Of a stretch of DNA of 64,000 nt, positions 17,573 through 26,208 are shown one piece after another. The notes beneath the pieces were generated by a model that saw nothing but the letters and a program-made list of their open reading frames with translations, searched no databases and was not told where the DNA came from. This DNA comes from Kibdelosporangium persicum (GTDB lineage: Bacteria; Actinomycetota; Actinomycetes; Mycobacteriales; Pseudonocardiaceae), in contig NZ_JAAATY010000013.1 in assembly GCF_013280595.1 (NCBI RefSeq), forward strand, positions 1-64,000. Direction: 5' to 3'. A program made the translations under genes and the position numbers. Position 1 is the first letter of the stretch. The number at the start of each line of letters is the position of its first letter.

Positions 17573-17791
17573 TCCGCCTCCAAGCAGAGCAGTCCGCCTG
17601 TTCAGGGAAACGAGAAATTTCGAGTGTAGCGGAGAATCGCAGATCAATTGTTTGCCGAAAGGAAGTCGCCCGTGGTGGGTGACGCCTTCTCCGCACCGGC
17701 ACCCATCGTTGCCCCGGAGCCGCGGGCCACCAGGTCGAGCCGCTGTCCTGGCGGAGTCGTCGGCTGATCACAAGAATGCCGCAAGCGCCCG

Positions 17792-18154
17792 GTGGGACGC
17801 TGGCTGGACCTGTCGGTGAAGGACTCACTCCTAGGGGGAATCCTGAACACGATCAAGCAGATGGCGGAAGAACGCCGGAACATCCAGGCCCCGCCGGCTC
17901 GTCCCGGCGAGCACCGCGGCAAGTGTGTCGGGGTGTACGAGGTCAGCGGGGTCCGCAAGGTCGTCCGTGTCCTGTTCGCCAGCGGATTTGTCGTCACCGC
18001 GTATCTCGGCGCCAGTGCCGTGACACCCGAGGTGGGATCCGATGTCGTGGTCGCGGGCGTGCTGGGCGGCGACTCCTCCGGGCAGGGCCGGGTGATCGAC
18101 GCCGGTGACCCGCCTTATCCGGACCGGCCGGCCGCCCGCTACCAGATCGCCTGA
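17792..18154 (+). CDS. Hypothetical protein upstream of rimO
   Basis: 120 aa from a GTG; the start is uncertain, with alternatives at 17816 (GTG) and 17861 (ATG). Codon use is typical for the window (strong G/C at third positions), which supports a real gene. No domain is recognised. The middle, [21 protein letters not shown], looks beta-rich and the end is Pro-rich. It stops 4 bp before rimO and probably shares its transcript. Frames on the other strand here look like shadows. Confidence 0.5.
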   Translation: MGRWLDLSVKDSLLGGILNTIKQMAEERRNIQAPPARPGEHRGKCVGVYEVSGVRKVVRVLFASGFVVTAYLGASAVTPEVGSDVVVAGVLGGDSSGQGRVIDAGDPPYPDRPAARYQIA

Positions 18155-18158
18155 CGAG

Positions 18159-19520
18159 ATGACGGCCGATCGCACGGTATCCCTGGTGACACTGGGCTGC
18201 ACGCGCAACTCGGTCGACTCGGACGAGCTCGCCGCCCGGCTGGACCAAGCCGGGTGGCGGTTCGCCGAGGCGGACGAGGCCGCGGTGGTCATGGTGAACA
18301 CCTGCGGGTTCATCGAGACAGCGAAGAAGCAGTCGATCGACGCCCTGCTCGCCGCGTCCGGGTCGGGCGCCAAGGTGGTCGCGGTCGGCTGCATGGCCGA
18401 GCGGTACGGCAAGGAACTCGCGGACGCGTTGCCTGAAGCCGATGCCGTGCTGTCGTTCGACGACTACCCGGACATCGGCGAACGTCTGGACGACGTGGTG
18501 CAGGGCAATGCCAGGACCGCGCACACGCCCCGCGACCGGCGCACGTTGCTGCCGTTGACACCGGTGCGGCGCAAGGAATCCACAGTGCACGTTCCGGGAC
18601 ACGCGCCCGCCGGCGGCCCACGGGTTCTGCGGCACAGGCTCGGCGGCGGGCCGGTCGCGCCGTTGAAGCTGGCGTCCGGGTGCGACCGCCGGTGCGCGTT
18701 CTGTGCCATTCCCAGCTTCCGGGGCGCGTTCGTGTCCCGGCCGCCGGACGACATCGTGACGGAGGCGCAATGGCTTGCCGCACACGGTGTTCGTGAGGTC
18801 ATCCTGGTCAGCGAGAACTCGACGTCGTACGGCAAGGATCTCGGTGACATCCGTGCGCTGGACAAGCTGTTGCCGCGCCTGGCGAGCGTGGTCGACCGGG
18901 TACGGGTGAACTACTTGCAGCCAGCCGAGCTGCGGCCGGACCTGGTGGAAGTCATCGCCTCGACGCGCGGTGTGACGCCGTACTTCGATCTGCCGTTCCA
19001 GCACGCGAGCGGGCCGGTGCTGCGCCGGATGCGCCGGTTCGGCGACCGGGAACGGTTCCTCGACCTGATCGGGTCGATCCGGGCGGTGAACCCGGACGTG
19101 GGCATCCGGTCGAACTTCATCGTCGGCTTCCCGGGCGAGTCCGAATCGGACTTCGCCGAGCTGTGCCGGTTCGTCACGCAGGCGCGGCTCGACGTCGTCG
19201 GCGTTTTCGCGTACTCCGACGAGGAAGGCACCGAGGCCGCAGGCTTGGAGGACAAAGTGGACGCCGGAACGATCCGGGACCGGGCGGACGAACTGTCCAT
19301 CCTCGCCGACGAGGTATCCGGTCACCGCGCCGAGGAACGTGTCGGCCAGACGATCGAGGTGCTCGTGGGACCCGGCTCTGAGGGGTGGGCCGGGCACCAG
19401 GCGCCTGACGTCGACGGCAAGGTCACGCTCAGCGGCGGTGATCCGCAGCCGGGTGACATCGTCCAGGCGGTGATCACCGGGACCCATGGGATCGACCTGT
19501 ACGCGACTGTGCAGGAATGA
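18159..19520 (+). CDS. rimO: Ribosomal protein S12 methylthiotransferase RimO
   Basis: 453 aa. RimO adds a methylthio group to the conserved Asp of ribosomal protein S12. Three domains are visible: the N-terminal MTTase domain with its cluster cysteines in [25 protein letters not shown] and VGCMAERYG; the radical-SAM barrel with [17 protein letters not shown] (CxxxCxxC); and a C-terminal TRAM domain. The start at 18159 gives the usual short N-terminus before VSLVTLGC. It follows a small hypothetical gene by 4 bp and ends at a strong hairpin shared with the ABC-F gene. Confidence 0.95.
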   Translation: MTADRTVSLVTLGCTRNSVDSDELAARLDQAGWRFAEADEAAVVMVNTCGFIETAKKQSIDALLAASGSGAKVVAVGCMAERYGKELADALPEADAVLSFDDYPDIGERLDDVVQGNARTAHTPRDRRTLLPLTPVRRKESTVHVPGHAPAGGPRVLRHRLGGGPVAPLKLASGCDRRCAFCAIPSFRGAFVSRPPDDIVTEAQWLAAHGVREVILVSENSTSYGKDLGDIRALDKLLPRLASVVDRVRVNYLQPAELRPDLVEVIASTRGVTPYFDLPFQHASGPVLRRMRRFGDRERFLDLIGSIRAVNPDVGIRSNFIVGFPGESESDFAELCRFVTQARLDVVGVFAYSDEEGTEAAGLEDKVDAGTIRDRADELSILADEVSGHRAEERVGQTIEVLVGPGSEGWAGHQAPDVDGKVTLSGGDPQPGDIVQAVITGTHGIDLYATVQE

Positions 19521-19521
19521 C

Positions 19522-19564
19522 GTGTGAGGGGTGCCGCACAGGACATGCGCGGCACCCCTCACAC
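19522..19564. terminator. Bidirectional hairpin terminator between rimO and the ABC-F gene
   Basis: A perfect 16-bp stem (GTGTGAGGGGTGCCGC and complement) with an 11-nt loop fills the whole 44-bp gap between two convergent stop codons. Confidence 0.9.
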
Positions 19565-21166
19565 TCAGAGCGCCAACCGTTGCCAGGACTCCGTGTCCCG
19601 CAACAGTTGCCGGTCGTGCGTGGCGAGCACGACCGCCGCCGCGGTCACTTGCAGCGCGTCGGTCAGCTCGTCGACGAGCGTGGCGGACAGGTGGTTCGTC
19701 GGCTCGTCGAGCAACAGCACGTGGGGACGACCGGCCAGGACCAGCGCGAGATCGAGCCGTCGCCGGGCACCGACCGACAGCTCGGCCAGCGGCCGGCGAA
19801 CGTCCTGCCGGTCCAGCAAACCCAGCTCGCCCAAGCCTGGTGCGGACTGTCCCGATCGGACGACTCGTTCGGCGTACAACTCCAAGGCGGTACGGCGGCC
19901 CGACGGATCGGACTCTTGCCCGAGCCGGCCGACCCGCACCGGCTTGGCGCGGTTCACCGTTCCCGTGCTGGGCGCCAGTTCGCCCGCCAGCACAGCGAGC
20001 AGCGTCGATTTGCCCGCGCCGTTGGGGCCGGTGACCACCAACCGGTCCGCTGAGTCCAGCGCCAGCGTGACCGGCTGTTTCAGTCGTTCAGCCACTGTCA
20101 CGTTGTCCGCACGCAACAGTGTGGCGCCGCGGTACTCAGGCAGTTCCGGCATCGTGAACCGCGTCGGCGGTGGCGGCACCGCGACCACATGCGCCGCCAG
20201 CTCTTCCTGCCTGCGGTGCACGGCCCGGACCAGCCCAGGCGCCCGCGTCGCGCGGGTGTGCTTGCCATGGCCTTTCTCCGGGCGCCAGTTGTCACGCAAC
20301 CTGTTCTGCGCCGCGGACAGGTCGTCGGCAAGCCGTTGCCGCTCAGCGACCTGGTCAGCGTGCAACGCTTCCCAGCGAGCTCGCTCAGCACGACGGCCTT
20401 CGACGTAGGCGGCGTAACCACCGCCGTACACCCGTGGCCTGCCGTCGCTGGACGGGTCCAGATCCACCACCGTGGTGGCCACGTCGGCCAGCAGGGCCCG
20501 GTCGTGGCTGACCAGCACGACCACACCTGGATAGGTGCGGAGCTGTTCGGTGAGGTGCTGCAGCCCGCTCGCGTCGAGGTGGTTGGTCGGCTCGTCGAGC
20601 AACAGCACCGAATGCCTCGCACCGAGCAGGCACGCGAGCCGCACCCGGTGGCGTTGCCCGACCGACAGGGTGCCGAGCTGGCGGGTGCGATCGTTGACAG
20701 CGGACAGCGCGGCCAGCGAGACCTCGACCCGCCGGTCGGCGTCCCACGCGTCGAGCGCCTCGGCCCGTGCCAACGCCGCGGCGTAGGCGTCGTCCGCGCC
20801 TGGACGCTCCTCGGTGAGCGCTTCGGTGGCGCTTTCCAGGTCGGCCAGTGCGTTGCGGACCGCCGCCAGTTCGAGGTCGATCAGGTCGCCGACGGTGCGG
20901 TCGGCGTCGAGCGGGATCTGCTGGTCGGCGACGCCGAGGGAACCGGCGCGGTGCACGTCGCCGCGGTCGGCGGGCAGGTCACCGGCAAGCACCCGCAACA
21001 GGGTGGTCTTGCCACGACCGTTCTCACCGACCACGGCGACGCGATCGCCCGCTGCGGCGACAAGGTCGACCCCGGCGAGCACAGGGCGCCCGCCGAAGGA
21101 GAGATGTACGCCGGACGCGCGGACGTGCGCCGCGCGCGCAGGGGCGAGCGAAAGGTGTGACGACAT
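19565..21166 (-). CDS. ABC-F family ATPase (ribosome-associated, possible antibiotic resistance)
   Basis: 533 aa from the ATG at 21166, which has GGAGGC 9 nt upstream. It contains two soluble ABC domains and no membrane segments. Walker A motifs are GENGRGKTT and GPNGAGKST, the signatures [12 protein letters not shown] and [12 protein letters not shown], and both Walker B motifs are [10 protein letters not shown]. The charged helical linker between the domains (about 230-320) is the element that reaches the ribosomal P/E sites in this family. ABC-F proteins rescue or protect ribosomes. The leader peptide and pairing structure upstream fit the antibiotic-inducible subgroup, but no drug can be named. 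Confidence 0.9.
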   Translation of the reverse strand: MSSHLSLAPARAAHVRASGVHLSFGGRPVLAGVDLVAAAGDRVAVVGENGRGKTTLLRVLAGDLPADRGDVHRAGSLGVADQQIPLDADRTVGDLIDLELAAVRNALADLESATEALTEERPGADDAYAAALARAEALDAWDADRRVEVSLAALSAVNDRTRQLGTLSVGQRHRVRLACLLGARHSVLLLDEPTNHLDASGLQHLTEQLRTYPGVVVLVSHDRALLADVATTVVDLDPSSDGRPRVYGGGYAAYVEGRRAERARWEALHADQVAERQRLADDLSAAQNRLRDNWRPEKGHGKHTRATRAPGLVRAVHRRQEELAAHVVAVPPPPTRFTMPELPEYRGATLLRADNVTVAERLKQPVTLALDSADRLVVTGPNGAGKSTLLAVLAGELAPSTGTVNRAKPVRVGRLGQESDPSGRRTALELYAERVVRSGQSAPGLGELGLLDRQDVRRPLAELSVGARRRLDLALVLAGRPHVLLLDEPTNHLSATLVDELTDALQVTAAAVVLATHDRQLLRDTESWQRLAL

Positions 21167-21175
21167 GAAGGAACT

Positions 21176-21278
21176 GCCTCCAGCGAAGAGGTGATACAGC
21201 AAGGACGAGGTACGGCACCGCGGTCCGCGGCACCGGTGGAGGCGTCGTCCCTCAGAGGAAGAGCAGTTGCTGTATCAC
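21176..21278 (-). promoter_or_regulatory. Candidate ribosome-mediated attenuator in the ABC-F leader
   Basis: In the mRNA a 12-nt segment GTGATACAGCAA (21278-21267), which starts the leader ORF, is fully complementary to TTGCTGTATCAC (21202-21191) just before the gene. A GCCTCCA (21243-21237) is complementary to the Shine-Dalgarno region TGGAGGC (21182-21176). The two pairings cross, so they should be alternatives. Between them lies a strong GGTGCCGCGG/CCGCGGTGCC hairpin. The layout fits control by ribosome stalling on the leader. Confidence 0.65.
21252..21278 (-). CDS. Leader peptide MIQQLLFL upstream of the ABC-F gene
   Basis: An eight-codon ORF with a GTG start and TGA stop encodes MIQQLLFL, 86 bp before the ABC-F start. 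Its first four codons form one arm of the long-range pairing with the region before the ribosome binding site. The proposed -10 box ends 7 bp upstream of the GTG, so the transcript may begin at or near the start codon. Short hydrophobic leader peptides of this kind precede many ABC-F and erm resistance genes. Confidence 0.6.
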   Translation of the reverse strand: MIQQLLFL

Positions 21279-21285
21279 GTCCGCC

Positions 21286-21315
21286 AGGTTAGATCATGTC
21301 GCCGGCGACCGTCAT
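21286..21315 (-). promoter_or_regulatory. Promoter candidate for the ABC-F leader
   Basis: On the minus strand ATGACG (21315-21310) and TAACCT (21291-21286) are separated by 18 bp. An AAAA run just upstream of the -35 box is reminiscent of WhiB7-dependent promoters, though weak. It lies just past the stop codon of the xylanase gene. Confidence 0.45.
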
Positions 21316-21326
21316 CCGGTTTTGTC

Positions 21327-22001
21327 CTACCGAACAGTGATGTTGGAGCTGCCGCTGCTCTGGTAGCCCTCGGTCGCCATGATCATGTAGTAGCGGAAGC
21401 TGCCGAGCGCCATTCCGGCCCGCGACCACGCGTCGAAGTGGGCTCCGGTGTTGATGCTGCCGCCCGTGCGGCGTTGTTGGCGGACGCTCCAGAATTGCGG
21501 GAATGTCTTCGTGCCTTCGACGGACGGGGCGTTGTAGCGCATTGTGCGATAGATGTCGTACGTGCCGCCGTCGCTGGTGATCGTGCCCCGGTGTTCGCCG
21601 GTCGGGCGGTAGTTGCCGAAGTTGTCGACGATGTAGTACTCGACCAGCGGGTTCGAAGTCCAGCCGTAAAGACAAAGGTAGCCGTTGCCGGACGGGCTGA
21701 AACTGCCGGAGTAGTTCACCGTGCGGCGGCTGCCATTGCTCCAGCCCTTACCGCAGACGAAGTTGCCGGTGTTGCGCCAGGAAGTGCTGTACTGGCCGCC
21801 CGAACCCATCGTCATCGACACGGTGTTCTGGGCATCGGTCCAGAAAGAGTAGTAGTACCCGTTGTGCGTGCCGGTCTGGTTGGTCGTGACGGTCTGGGCG
21901 TGTGCGGTGCCCGGGATCACGAGCGTGGACGTGGCCAGCGCCAACGCGCCGGCCCGGCCGATGAAACCGCGGCGGGTGAGTGGGTTGTCTTCCCAGTTCA
22001 C
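21327..22001 (-). CDS. Secreted GH11 endo-1,4-beta-xylanase
   Basis: 224 aa from the GTG at 22001, which has GAGGAGGAAG just upstream. A twin-arginine signal ([13 protein letters not shown], cleaved after TAHA) leads to a single GH11 jelly-roll. The two catalytic glutamates are in [13 protein letters not shown] (nucleophile) and [12 protein letters not shown] (acid/base). It cuts the backbone of xylan outside the cell. It has no carbohydrate-binding module, unlike several Streptomyces paralogues. Two CGAAA/TTTCG palindromes upstream suggest xylan-responsive repression. Confidence 0.95.
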   Translation of the reverse strand: MNWEDNPLTRRGFIGRAGALALATSTLVIPGTAHAQTVTTNQTGTHNGYYYSFWTDAQNTVSMTMGSGGQYSTSWRNTGNFVCGKGWSNGSRRTVNYSGSFSPSGNGYLCLYGWTSNPLVEYYIVDNFGNYRPTGEHRGTITSDGGTYDIYRTMRYNAPSVEGTKTFPQFWSVRQQRRTGGSINTGAHFDAWSRAGMALGSFRYYMIMATEGYQSSGSSNITVR

Positions 22002-22166
22002 GTCTTCCTCCTCGCTGAGGCCGACAGAATTTCCGGGCAGCATGAAAGACGCGGTTGTCTCACGATTGACGACCGGCGAATCAGCTCTCACGCGTGACCC
22101 GGATGGACAGGGGGTGAGTTCTGTCGATGGCGCCAGTATCGAACCAGCTCCGCAGAGTAGTCAACA

Positions 22167-22190
22167 ACTTTCGGAAAAGTTTCGATAATC
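22167..22190. promoter_or_regulatory. Xylanase operator candidate, proximal copy
   Basis: CTTTCGGAAAAGTTTCGAT contains an imperfect TTTCG/CGAAA-type inverted repeat about 170 bp upstream of the xylanase start. It resembles the perfect copy at 22312-22326. The 439-bp gap 22002-22440 otherwise holds no convincing gene. Confidence 0.5.
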
Positions 22191-22311
22191 TCGGTCCTGC
22201 CGTGGATGCCCGGTTGACGCGTAATTCCTGGACAACCCGCCGATCTGCCTCGGGCAATCCGGAGTCGATCTCCACGGCGGCATTGAAAGATCATTTTTCC
22301 GGTCACGCGCG

Positions 22312-22326
22312 ATCGAAACTTTCGAT
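22312..22326. promoter_or_regulatory. Xylanase operator candidate, distal perfect palindrome
   Basis: ATCGAAACTTTCGAT is a perfect 15-bp palindrome around one central base. It closely resembles the CGAAAxTTTCG repeats described upstream of Streptomyces xylanase genes. It lies about 310 bp upstream of the xylanase start and about 115 bp past the end of the SGNH hydrolase gene. Confidence 0.6.
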
Positions 22327-22440
22327 TCGGCGGTGCCCGCACTCACGTGTTCGTGTGCGATCAGTGAGCTGCGGCCGGGCAGTCGCACGGCCATGCCGGC
22401 TCCGCGCGGCCGAGTGCCAGTGCACGGCCGGACGTGGAGG

Positions 22441-22968
22441 TCAGCGGCCGGATATGACCCGGGCCAACTCTGGAATCAGTCGCATGTAGCTGTCGGAAGT
22501 GAGATGCAAGCCATCGTCTGCGAGCCCGTCGGTGCCGATGTGGGCACCTGTCTCCAGGCACCCTCCGGGCCCCACGGCCGACCGCAGAACCTCGCGATAA
22601 GCATCAAGCTCCCGATTGGTGCGCACGCCATTCTCTGACGTGACCGCTTCCCGGATCGTCGGCGGCAGAAAGCCCACCGCCCGGGCGCCTGCGAAAGCCT
22701 CGACAATCCCCGTGATGTTCGCGGCGAACTGGTCAAGCGGCACGTGCTTCCACGGAGCGCAGTCATTGGCGCCAAACGAAAGAACAACGACTGACCAGTC
22801 CAGCCGGCCGAGAGCGGGGGCACGGGCAAGGCCGTCCGAGCTGTCGAAACCGCCCGTGGCACAGGTGAAGACGGTGCAGCCCGCCCCGAGTTCCCGCTCC
22901 AACAGCTGAACGTGCGGCTTCCGAAGCCGGGCCACCATGCTGTCCCCGAACAGAAGCACGTCGCTCAT
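22441..22968 (-). CDS. SGNH/GDSL-family hydrolase
   Basis: 175 aa from the ATG at 22968; a GTG two codons upstream is also possible, and neither has a clear ribosome binding site. The SGNH blocks are all present: LLFGDSMVARL (block I, nucleophile Ser), the Gly in ATGGFDS (II), SFGANDCAP (III, Asn) and DDGLHLTSDS (V, Asp-His). There is no signal peptide, so it is an intracellular esterase- or acyl-hydrolase-like enzyme of unknown substrate. Confidence 0.85.
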   Translation of the reverse strand: MSDVLLFGDSMVARLRKPHVQLLERELGAGCTVFTCATGGFDSSDGLARAPALGRLDWSVVVLSFGANDCAPWKHVPLDQFAANITGIVEAFAGARAVGFLPPTIREAVTSENGVRTNRELDAYREVLRSAVGPGGCLETGAHIGTDGLADDGLHLTSDSYMRLIPELARVISGR

Positions 22969-23049
22969 GTGCACAGCCTATCGTCCGAAGGAGACGAACA
23001 CGTCAGGTCGCCGTCGGGTTGCGGCCGACGGTGCTGGACGGAATTTCCA

Positions 23050-23077
23050 GGGTCTGGACGTTTGGTATAGGGTCTGG
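23050..23077. promoter_or_regulatory. Direct repeat GGGTCTGG around the dauR-like promoter
   Basis: GGGTCTGG occurs at 23050-23057 and 23070-23077, exactly 20 bp apart (about two helical turns). It flanks a TATAGG (23066-23071) that could be the -10 box of the regulator gene starting at 23080. The placement fits an autoregulatory operator. Confidence 0.45.
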
Positions 23078-23079
23078 GT

Positions 23080-23730
23080 ATGGAGTTCACCCAGGACGCG
23101 ATCCTTGCCGCCCTGCACCCGGTGATCGAGGGGCTGGCGGCGACTTTCGGCCCGTCCTGTGAGGTCGTCCTGCATGACTACCGCAAAGGAAAGCATTCGG
23201 TTGTCGGCGTGGCCGGGCAGGTGACCGGGCGACGGGTGGGCGGCGCGATGAGTGAGATCGGGCTCGCCGTGCTGAGCAAGGGGCCCGAGGCGCAGAACGA
23301 CCTCAACTACGTCACCCGGACGCCGGACGGCCGGGTTGTCAAGTCGTCGACCATGCCGCTGCGAGACGCTCAAGGCGAGGTGTTCGGGGCGTTGTGCGTC
23401 AACATGGACGTGACCGCGCTGCGCCAGGCCGGGGACATCCTCGGGGCGCTCGCCGGAACCGGCCCGGTGGAACTGCCGACGACGACGTTCACCAACGACT
23501 TCGACGACGTGGTCGACGCGGTGATCCGCAACCAGGAACTCGTCATGGGCAAGCCGTTCCCGGCGCTCAGCCGTGCCGAGCGGCTTGACGTGATCGACGC
23601 TCTCGACCAGCTGGGAGTCTTCAAGGTTCGCAACGCGGTGGCGCGTGTCGCCGAACGCCTCGGGATGTCACGTTCCGGGCTCTACGCCGATCTCGCCGCC
23701 GCCAGGAAGACAGGTGACACACGTGCTTGA
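23080..23730 (+). CDS. YheO/DauR-like PAS-HTH transcriptional regulator
   Basis: 216 aa. The N-terminal YheO-type PAS-like domain (about 5-115: GLAATFGPSCEVVLHDYRKG, then SSTMPLRDAQGEVFGALCVNMD) is followed by a DauR-type helix-turn-helix (about 165-212: GVFKVRNAVARVAERLGMSRSGLYADL). In Pseudomonas, DauR represses D-arginine catabolic genes, and other members control amino-acid pathways. It heads a three-gene unit with two amino-acid enzymes, overlapping the next gene by 17 bp, so it probably senses their substrate. Confidence 0.88.
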   Translation: MEFTQDAILAALHPVIEGLAATFGPSCEVVLHDYRKGKHSVVGVAGQVTGRRVGGAMSEIGLAVLSKGPEAQNDLNYVTRTPDGRVVKSSTMPLRDAQGEVFGALCVNMDVTALRQAGDILGALAGTGPVELPTTTFTNDFDDVVDAVIRNQELVMGKPFPALSRAERLDVIDALDQLGVFKVRNAVARVAERLGMSRSGLYADLAAARKTGDTRA

Positions 23731-24817
23731 CGGTCCGGACACCCCTTTTCTGGCTCTGGATGAGGGAAAGCTCGACGCGAACATCGCCCGGCTGCGCGAC
23801 CGGCTGGCGCGGCTGGACACGGCCCTGCGTCCCCATGTGAAGACCGCCAAGTCCATTGAGGTGGCGCGCAGGTTGTTCGACGGCGGGGCCGGTCCGATCA
23901 CCGTGTCGACGCTCGCTGAAGCGGAAGCGTTCGCGGACGCGGGTTTCACCGACATCCTTTACGCCGTCGGCATTTCACCGGCGAAGCTCGGCCGGGTCGG
24001 CAAGCTGCGGGAACGCGGCGTCGATCTTGTCGTCCTGCTCGACAGCGTGGACCAGGCCGACGCGGTCGCCGGGGCGGGCATCCCCGCGTTGATCGAGATC
24101 GACTGCGACGGACACCGTGGCGGAGTACAGCCGAACTCGCCTGAGCTGGTGAAGATCGCGCAGAAGCTCGGAGCTCGGACGCGCGGAGTCCTCGCACACG
24201 CCGGTGAGTCGTACTTCGCCTACACGCCAGAGGCATTGGCCGCTGCCGCCGAGAACGAGCGGCGCTGTGCCGTGGAGGCCGCCGAAACGCTCCGCGCGGC
24301 CGGTCATGCGGTTGCCGTTGTCAGCATCGGCTCCACGCCGACCGCGCACTTCGTCGAAGACCTCACGGGCGTGACCGAGGTCCGGGCAGGCAACTTCGTC
24401 TTCTTCGACCTCGTCATGGCGGGGATCGGAGTGTGCCAAGTGGACGATCTCGCGTTGACGGTCGTGACCACCGTGATCGGGCACCAGCCGGACAAGGGGT
24501 GGATCATCACCGACGGCGGGTGGATGGCGACGTCCCGCGACCGGGGGACCGCGAGTCAACCCGTCGACCAAGGCTATGGCCTGGTCGCCGACATCAACGG
24601 TCGCGTCCACGAAGACCTGTTGATGACCGGCGCCAGCCAGGAACACGGAATCCTGTCCGTGCGTCCGGGCAGCACGGCCACACTCCCGGACATCCCGATC
24701 GGCACCCGGTTGCGTGTCCTGCCCAACCACGCCTGCGCGACCGCCGCGCAGCACGACCGCTACCACGTCATTTCGCCGGATTCCCAGCGTGTCTGGCACC
24801 GTGTCCGAGGATGGTGA
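23714..24817 (+). CDS. DSD1-family PLP enzyme (D-threonine aldolase / D-serine dehydratase-like)
   Basis: 367 aa from the GTG at 23714, with AGGA upstream and overlapping the regulator gene. It has the fold-type III (alanine-racemase-like) barrel: PHVKTAKSIEVARRL carries the PLP lysine, and ALIEIDCDGHRGGV, VSIGSTPT and PNHACAT (a His-x-Cys metal site) match D-threonine aldolase, D-serine dehydratase and beta-hydroxyaspartate aldolase. It should cleave or dehydrate a beta-hydroxy amino acid, giving glycine plus an aldehyde or an oxoacid. Coupling to an ornithine-cyclodeaminase-family gene recalls the bhcC/bhcD pair, but the aminotransferase and dehydratase of that cycle are absent. Confidence 0.82.
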   Translation: MTHVLDGPDTPFLALDEGKLDANIARLRDRLARLDTALRPHVKTAKSIEVARRLFDGGAGPITVSTLAEAEAFADAGFTDILYAVGISPAKLGRVGKLRERGVDLVVLLDSVDQADAVAGAGIPALIEIDCDGHRGGVQPNSPELVKIAQKLGARTRGVLAHAGESYFAYTPEALAAAAENERRCAVEAAETLRAAGHAVAVVSIGSTPTAHFVEDLTGVTEVRAGNFVFFDLVMAGIGVCQVDDLALTVVTTVIGHQPDKGWIITDGGWMATSRDRGTASQPVDQGYGLVADINGRVHEDLLMTGASQEHGILSVRPGSTATLPDIPIGTRLRVLPNHACATAAQHDRYHVISPDSQRVWHRVRGW

Positions 24818-24819
24818 CC

Positions 24820-25737
24820 ATGCGCTACTTGTCCGAGACCGAGTCGGCTTCCCTTGTCACGGAAGAACTCGCCTACACCGCGGTCAGGCAGGCGTTGATC
24901 GAGGCCGCGGACAGCCAGGCCACCGTCTTCCCGGTGGTGCACGGGCACGCGGCCGAAGCCACGAACCGGTTCACCGTGAAGTCCGCGTCGTCGCCGAGCC
25001 TGGTCGGCCTGAAGATGGGCAGCTACTTCCCGGGCAACGACGCCAGGGGAATTCCGCGGCACGGCTCCAGCATCCTGTTGCTGGACAAGGACACCGGCCG
25101 GCTGGCAGCCGTGGTCGAGGCCGCCAGGGTCAACGCCTACCGCACGGCTGCGGCTGACGCGGTGGCCGCCGATGTTCTCGCCCGGCCTGACGCCCGCACC
25201 TTGACGGTGTTCGGCACCGGCCATCAGGCGCTGTACGAATGCGTGGCGTTGAGCAAGATCCGGGACCTCAAAGCGATCCACGTGGCCGGACGGTCGGCCG
25301 AACGAACCCGGCAGTTCGTCGAAGCCCTGGCGGACAAGGGCCTGGACGCGGACCGTGCCGAACCGAGGGAAGCCTGCGAACAGGCGGACATCATCGTGAC
25401 GGCGACCACGGCCACCAGCCCACTGTTCGAGGCGGACTGGGTCAGGCCGGGCACCCATGTGGCGAGCATGGGCTCGGACGCCCGTGGCAAACAGGAACTG
25501 CCACCGGACCTGCTCCGGCGTGCCAGGCTCTGCTGCGACCTGCCGTCCCAATCGGTCACCATCGGCGAGTTCCAGCACGTCGCGGACCTCGCGGACACCG
25601 TCACGGCGATCGGTGACGTCCTGGTGGGCGCGGCTGAAGGGCGTCGTTCCCCTGAGGACATCACGGTCTTCGACAGCTCGGGCATCGCACTTCAGGACCT
25701 GCATGTGGCGCAGGCTCTGCTGGCGATCCGTAAATGA
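24820..25737 (+). CDS. Ornithine cyclodeaminase/mu-crystallin-family oxidoreductase
   Basis: 305 aa. The ATG at 24820 is preferred, with GAGG 9 nt upstream; an ATG at 24811 overlaps the previous stop. A typical OCD-fold pattern is visible: KMGSYFPGN and AARVNAYRTAAADAVAA form the substrate domain, and VFGTGHQALYECVAL is the Rossmann dinucleotide loop. Members include ornithine cyclodeaminase, iminosuccinate reductase and ketimine reductases. Context with a DSD1-type lyase favours a reductase that turns an imino acid into an amino acid, but this is inference. Confidence 0.82.
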   Translation: MRYLSETESASLVTEELAYTAVRQALIEAADSQATVFPVVHGHAAEATNRFTVKSASSPSLVGLKMGSYFPGNDARGIPRHGSSILLLDKDTGRLAAVVEAARVNAYRTAAADAVAADVLARPDARTLTVFGTGHQALYECVALSKIRDLKAIHVAGRSAERTRQFVEALADKGLDADRAEPREACEQADIIVTATTATSPLFEADWVRPGTHVASMGSDARGKQELPPDLLRRARLCCDLPSQSVTIGEFQHVADLADTVTAIGDVLVGAAEGRRSPEDITVFDSSGIALQDLHVAQALLAIRK

Positions 25738-25773
25738 GGCGGGATTCCGGCGAACAGCAACTATGGTGGATCC

Positions 25774-26208
25774 ATGCCGTCGGTCAAGCAGTTCCAGGTC
25801 ACCTTCGACTGCGCGGAACCGGAGCGCGTCGCTCGTTTCTGGTGCGAGGTGCTGGGGTACGTCGTACCGCCGCCACCGCAAGGGTTCGCCACGTGGGACG
25901 AGTTCGACCGCTCGCAGCCGCCGGAAGAGCAGGGTTCGGCGTTCGCCTGCGTTGATCCCTCAGGTGTGGGCCCGCGGCTGTTCTTCCAGCGTGTCCCCGA
26001 AGGCAAGGTCGTCAAGAACCGGGTGCACCTCGACGTGCGGGCCGGCACCGGCCTCGTGGGTGACGAGCGCCTCGCCACACTCGAGGCCGAGTGCGCACGA
26101 CTGGTCGCGCTCGGCGCGGTACGCGTGCGCCTGCTGCCTGCCGATGACGTGAACGAGTCCTGCATCGTGATGCAGGACGTCGAAGGCAACGAGTTCTGCC
26201 TCGACTGA
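25774..26208 (+). CDS. VOC-superfamily (glyoxalase-like) protein
   Basis: 144 aa, a single vicinal-oxygen-chelate domain: VKQFQVTFDCAEPERVARFWCEVLGY at the start, GPRLFFQRVPEGK in the middle, NRVHLDVRA, and an ending VMQDVEGNEFCLD that keeps the metal-ligand Glu position. This actinobacterial type often appears as an orphan gene, and a role in lyase, dioxygenase or resistance chemistry cannot be separated. It lies 36 bp after the OCD-family gene and may be its last co-transcribed member. Confidence 0.82.
   Translation: MPSVKQFQVTFDCAEPERVARFWCEVLGYVVPPPPQGFATWDEFDRSQPPEEQGSAFACVDPSGVGPRLFFQRVPEGKVVKNRVHLDVRAGTGLVGDERLATLEAECARLVALGAVRVRLLPADDVNESCIVMQDVEGNEFCLD

Noticed and set aside
17831-18412. 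193-codon minus-strand frame opposite the start of rimO
   Set aside because: It overlaps the conserved cysteines of RimO in antisense. The plus-strand frame has better codon use and links closely to rimO.
22127-22489. Plus-strand open frame in the xylanase upstream region
   Set aside because: Arg/Ser/Pro-rich with no ribosome binding site or domain, and it runs into the antisense of the SGNH gene. The region is better explained by operators.
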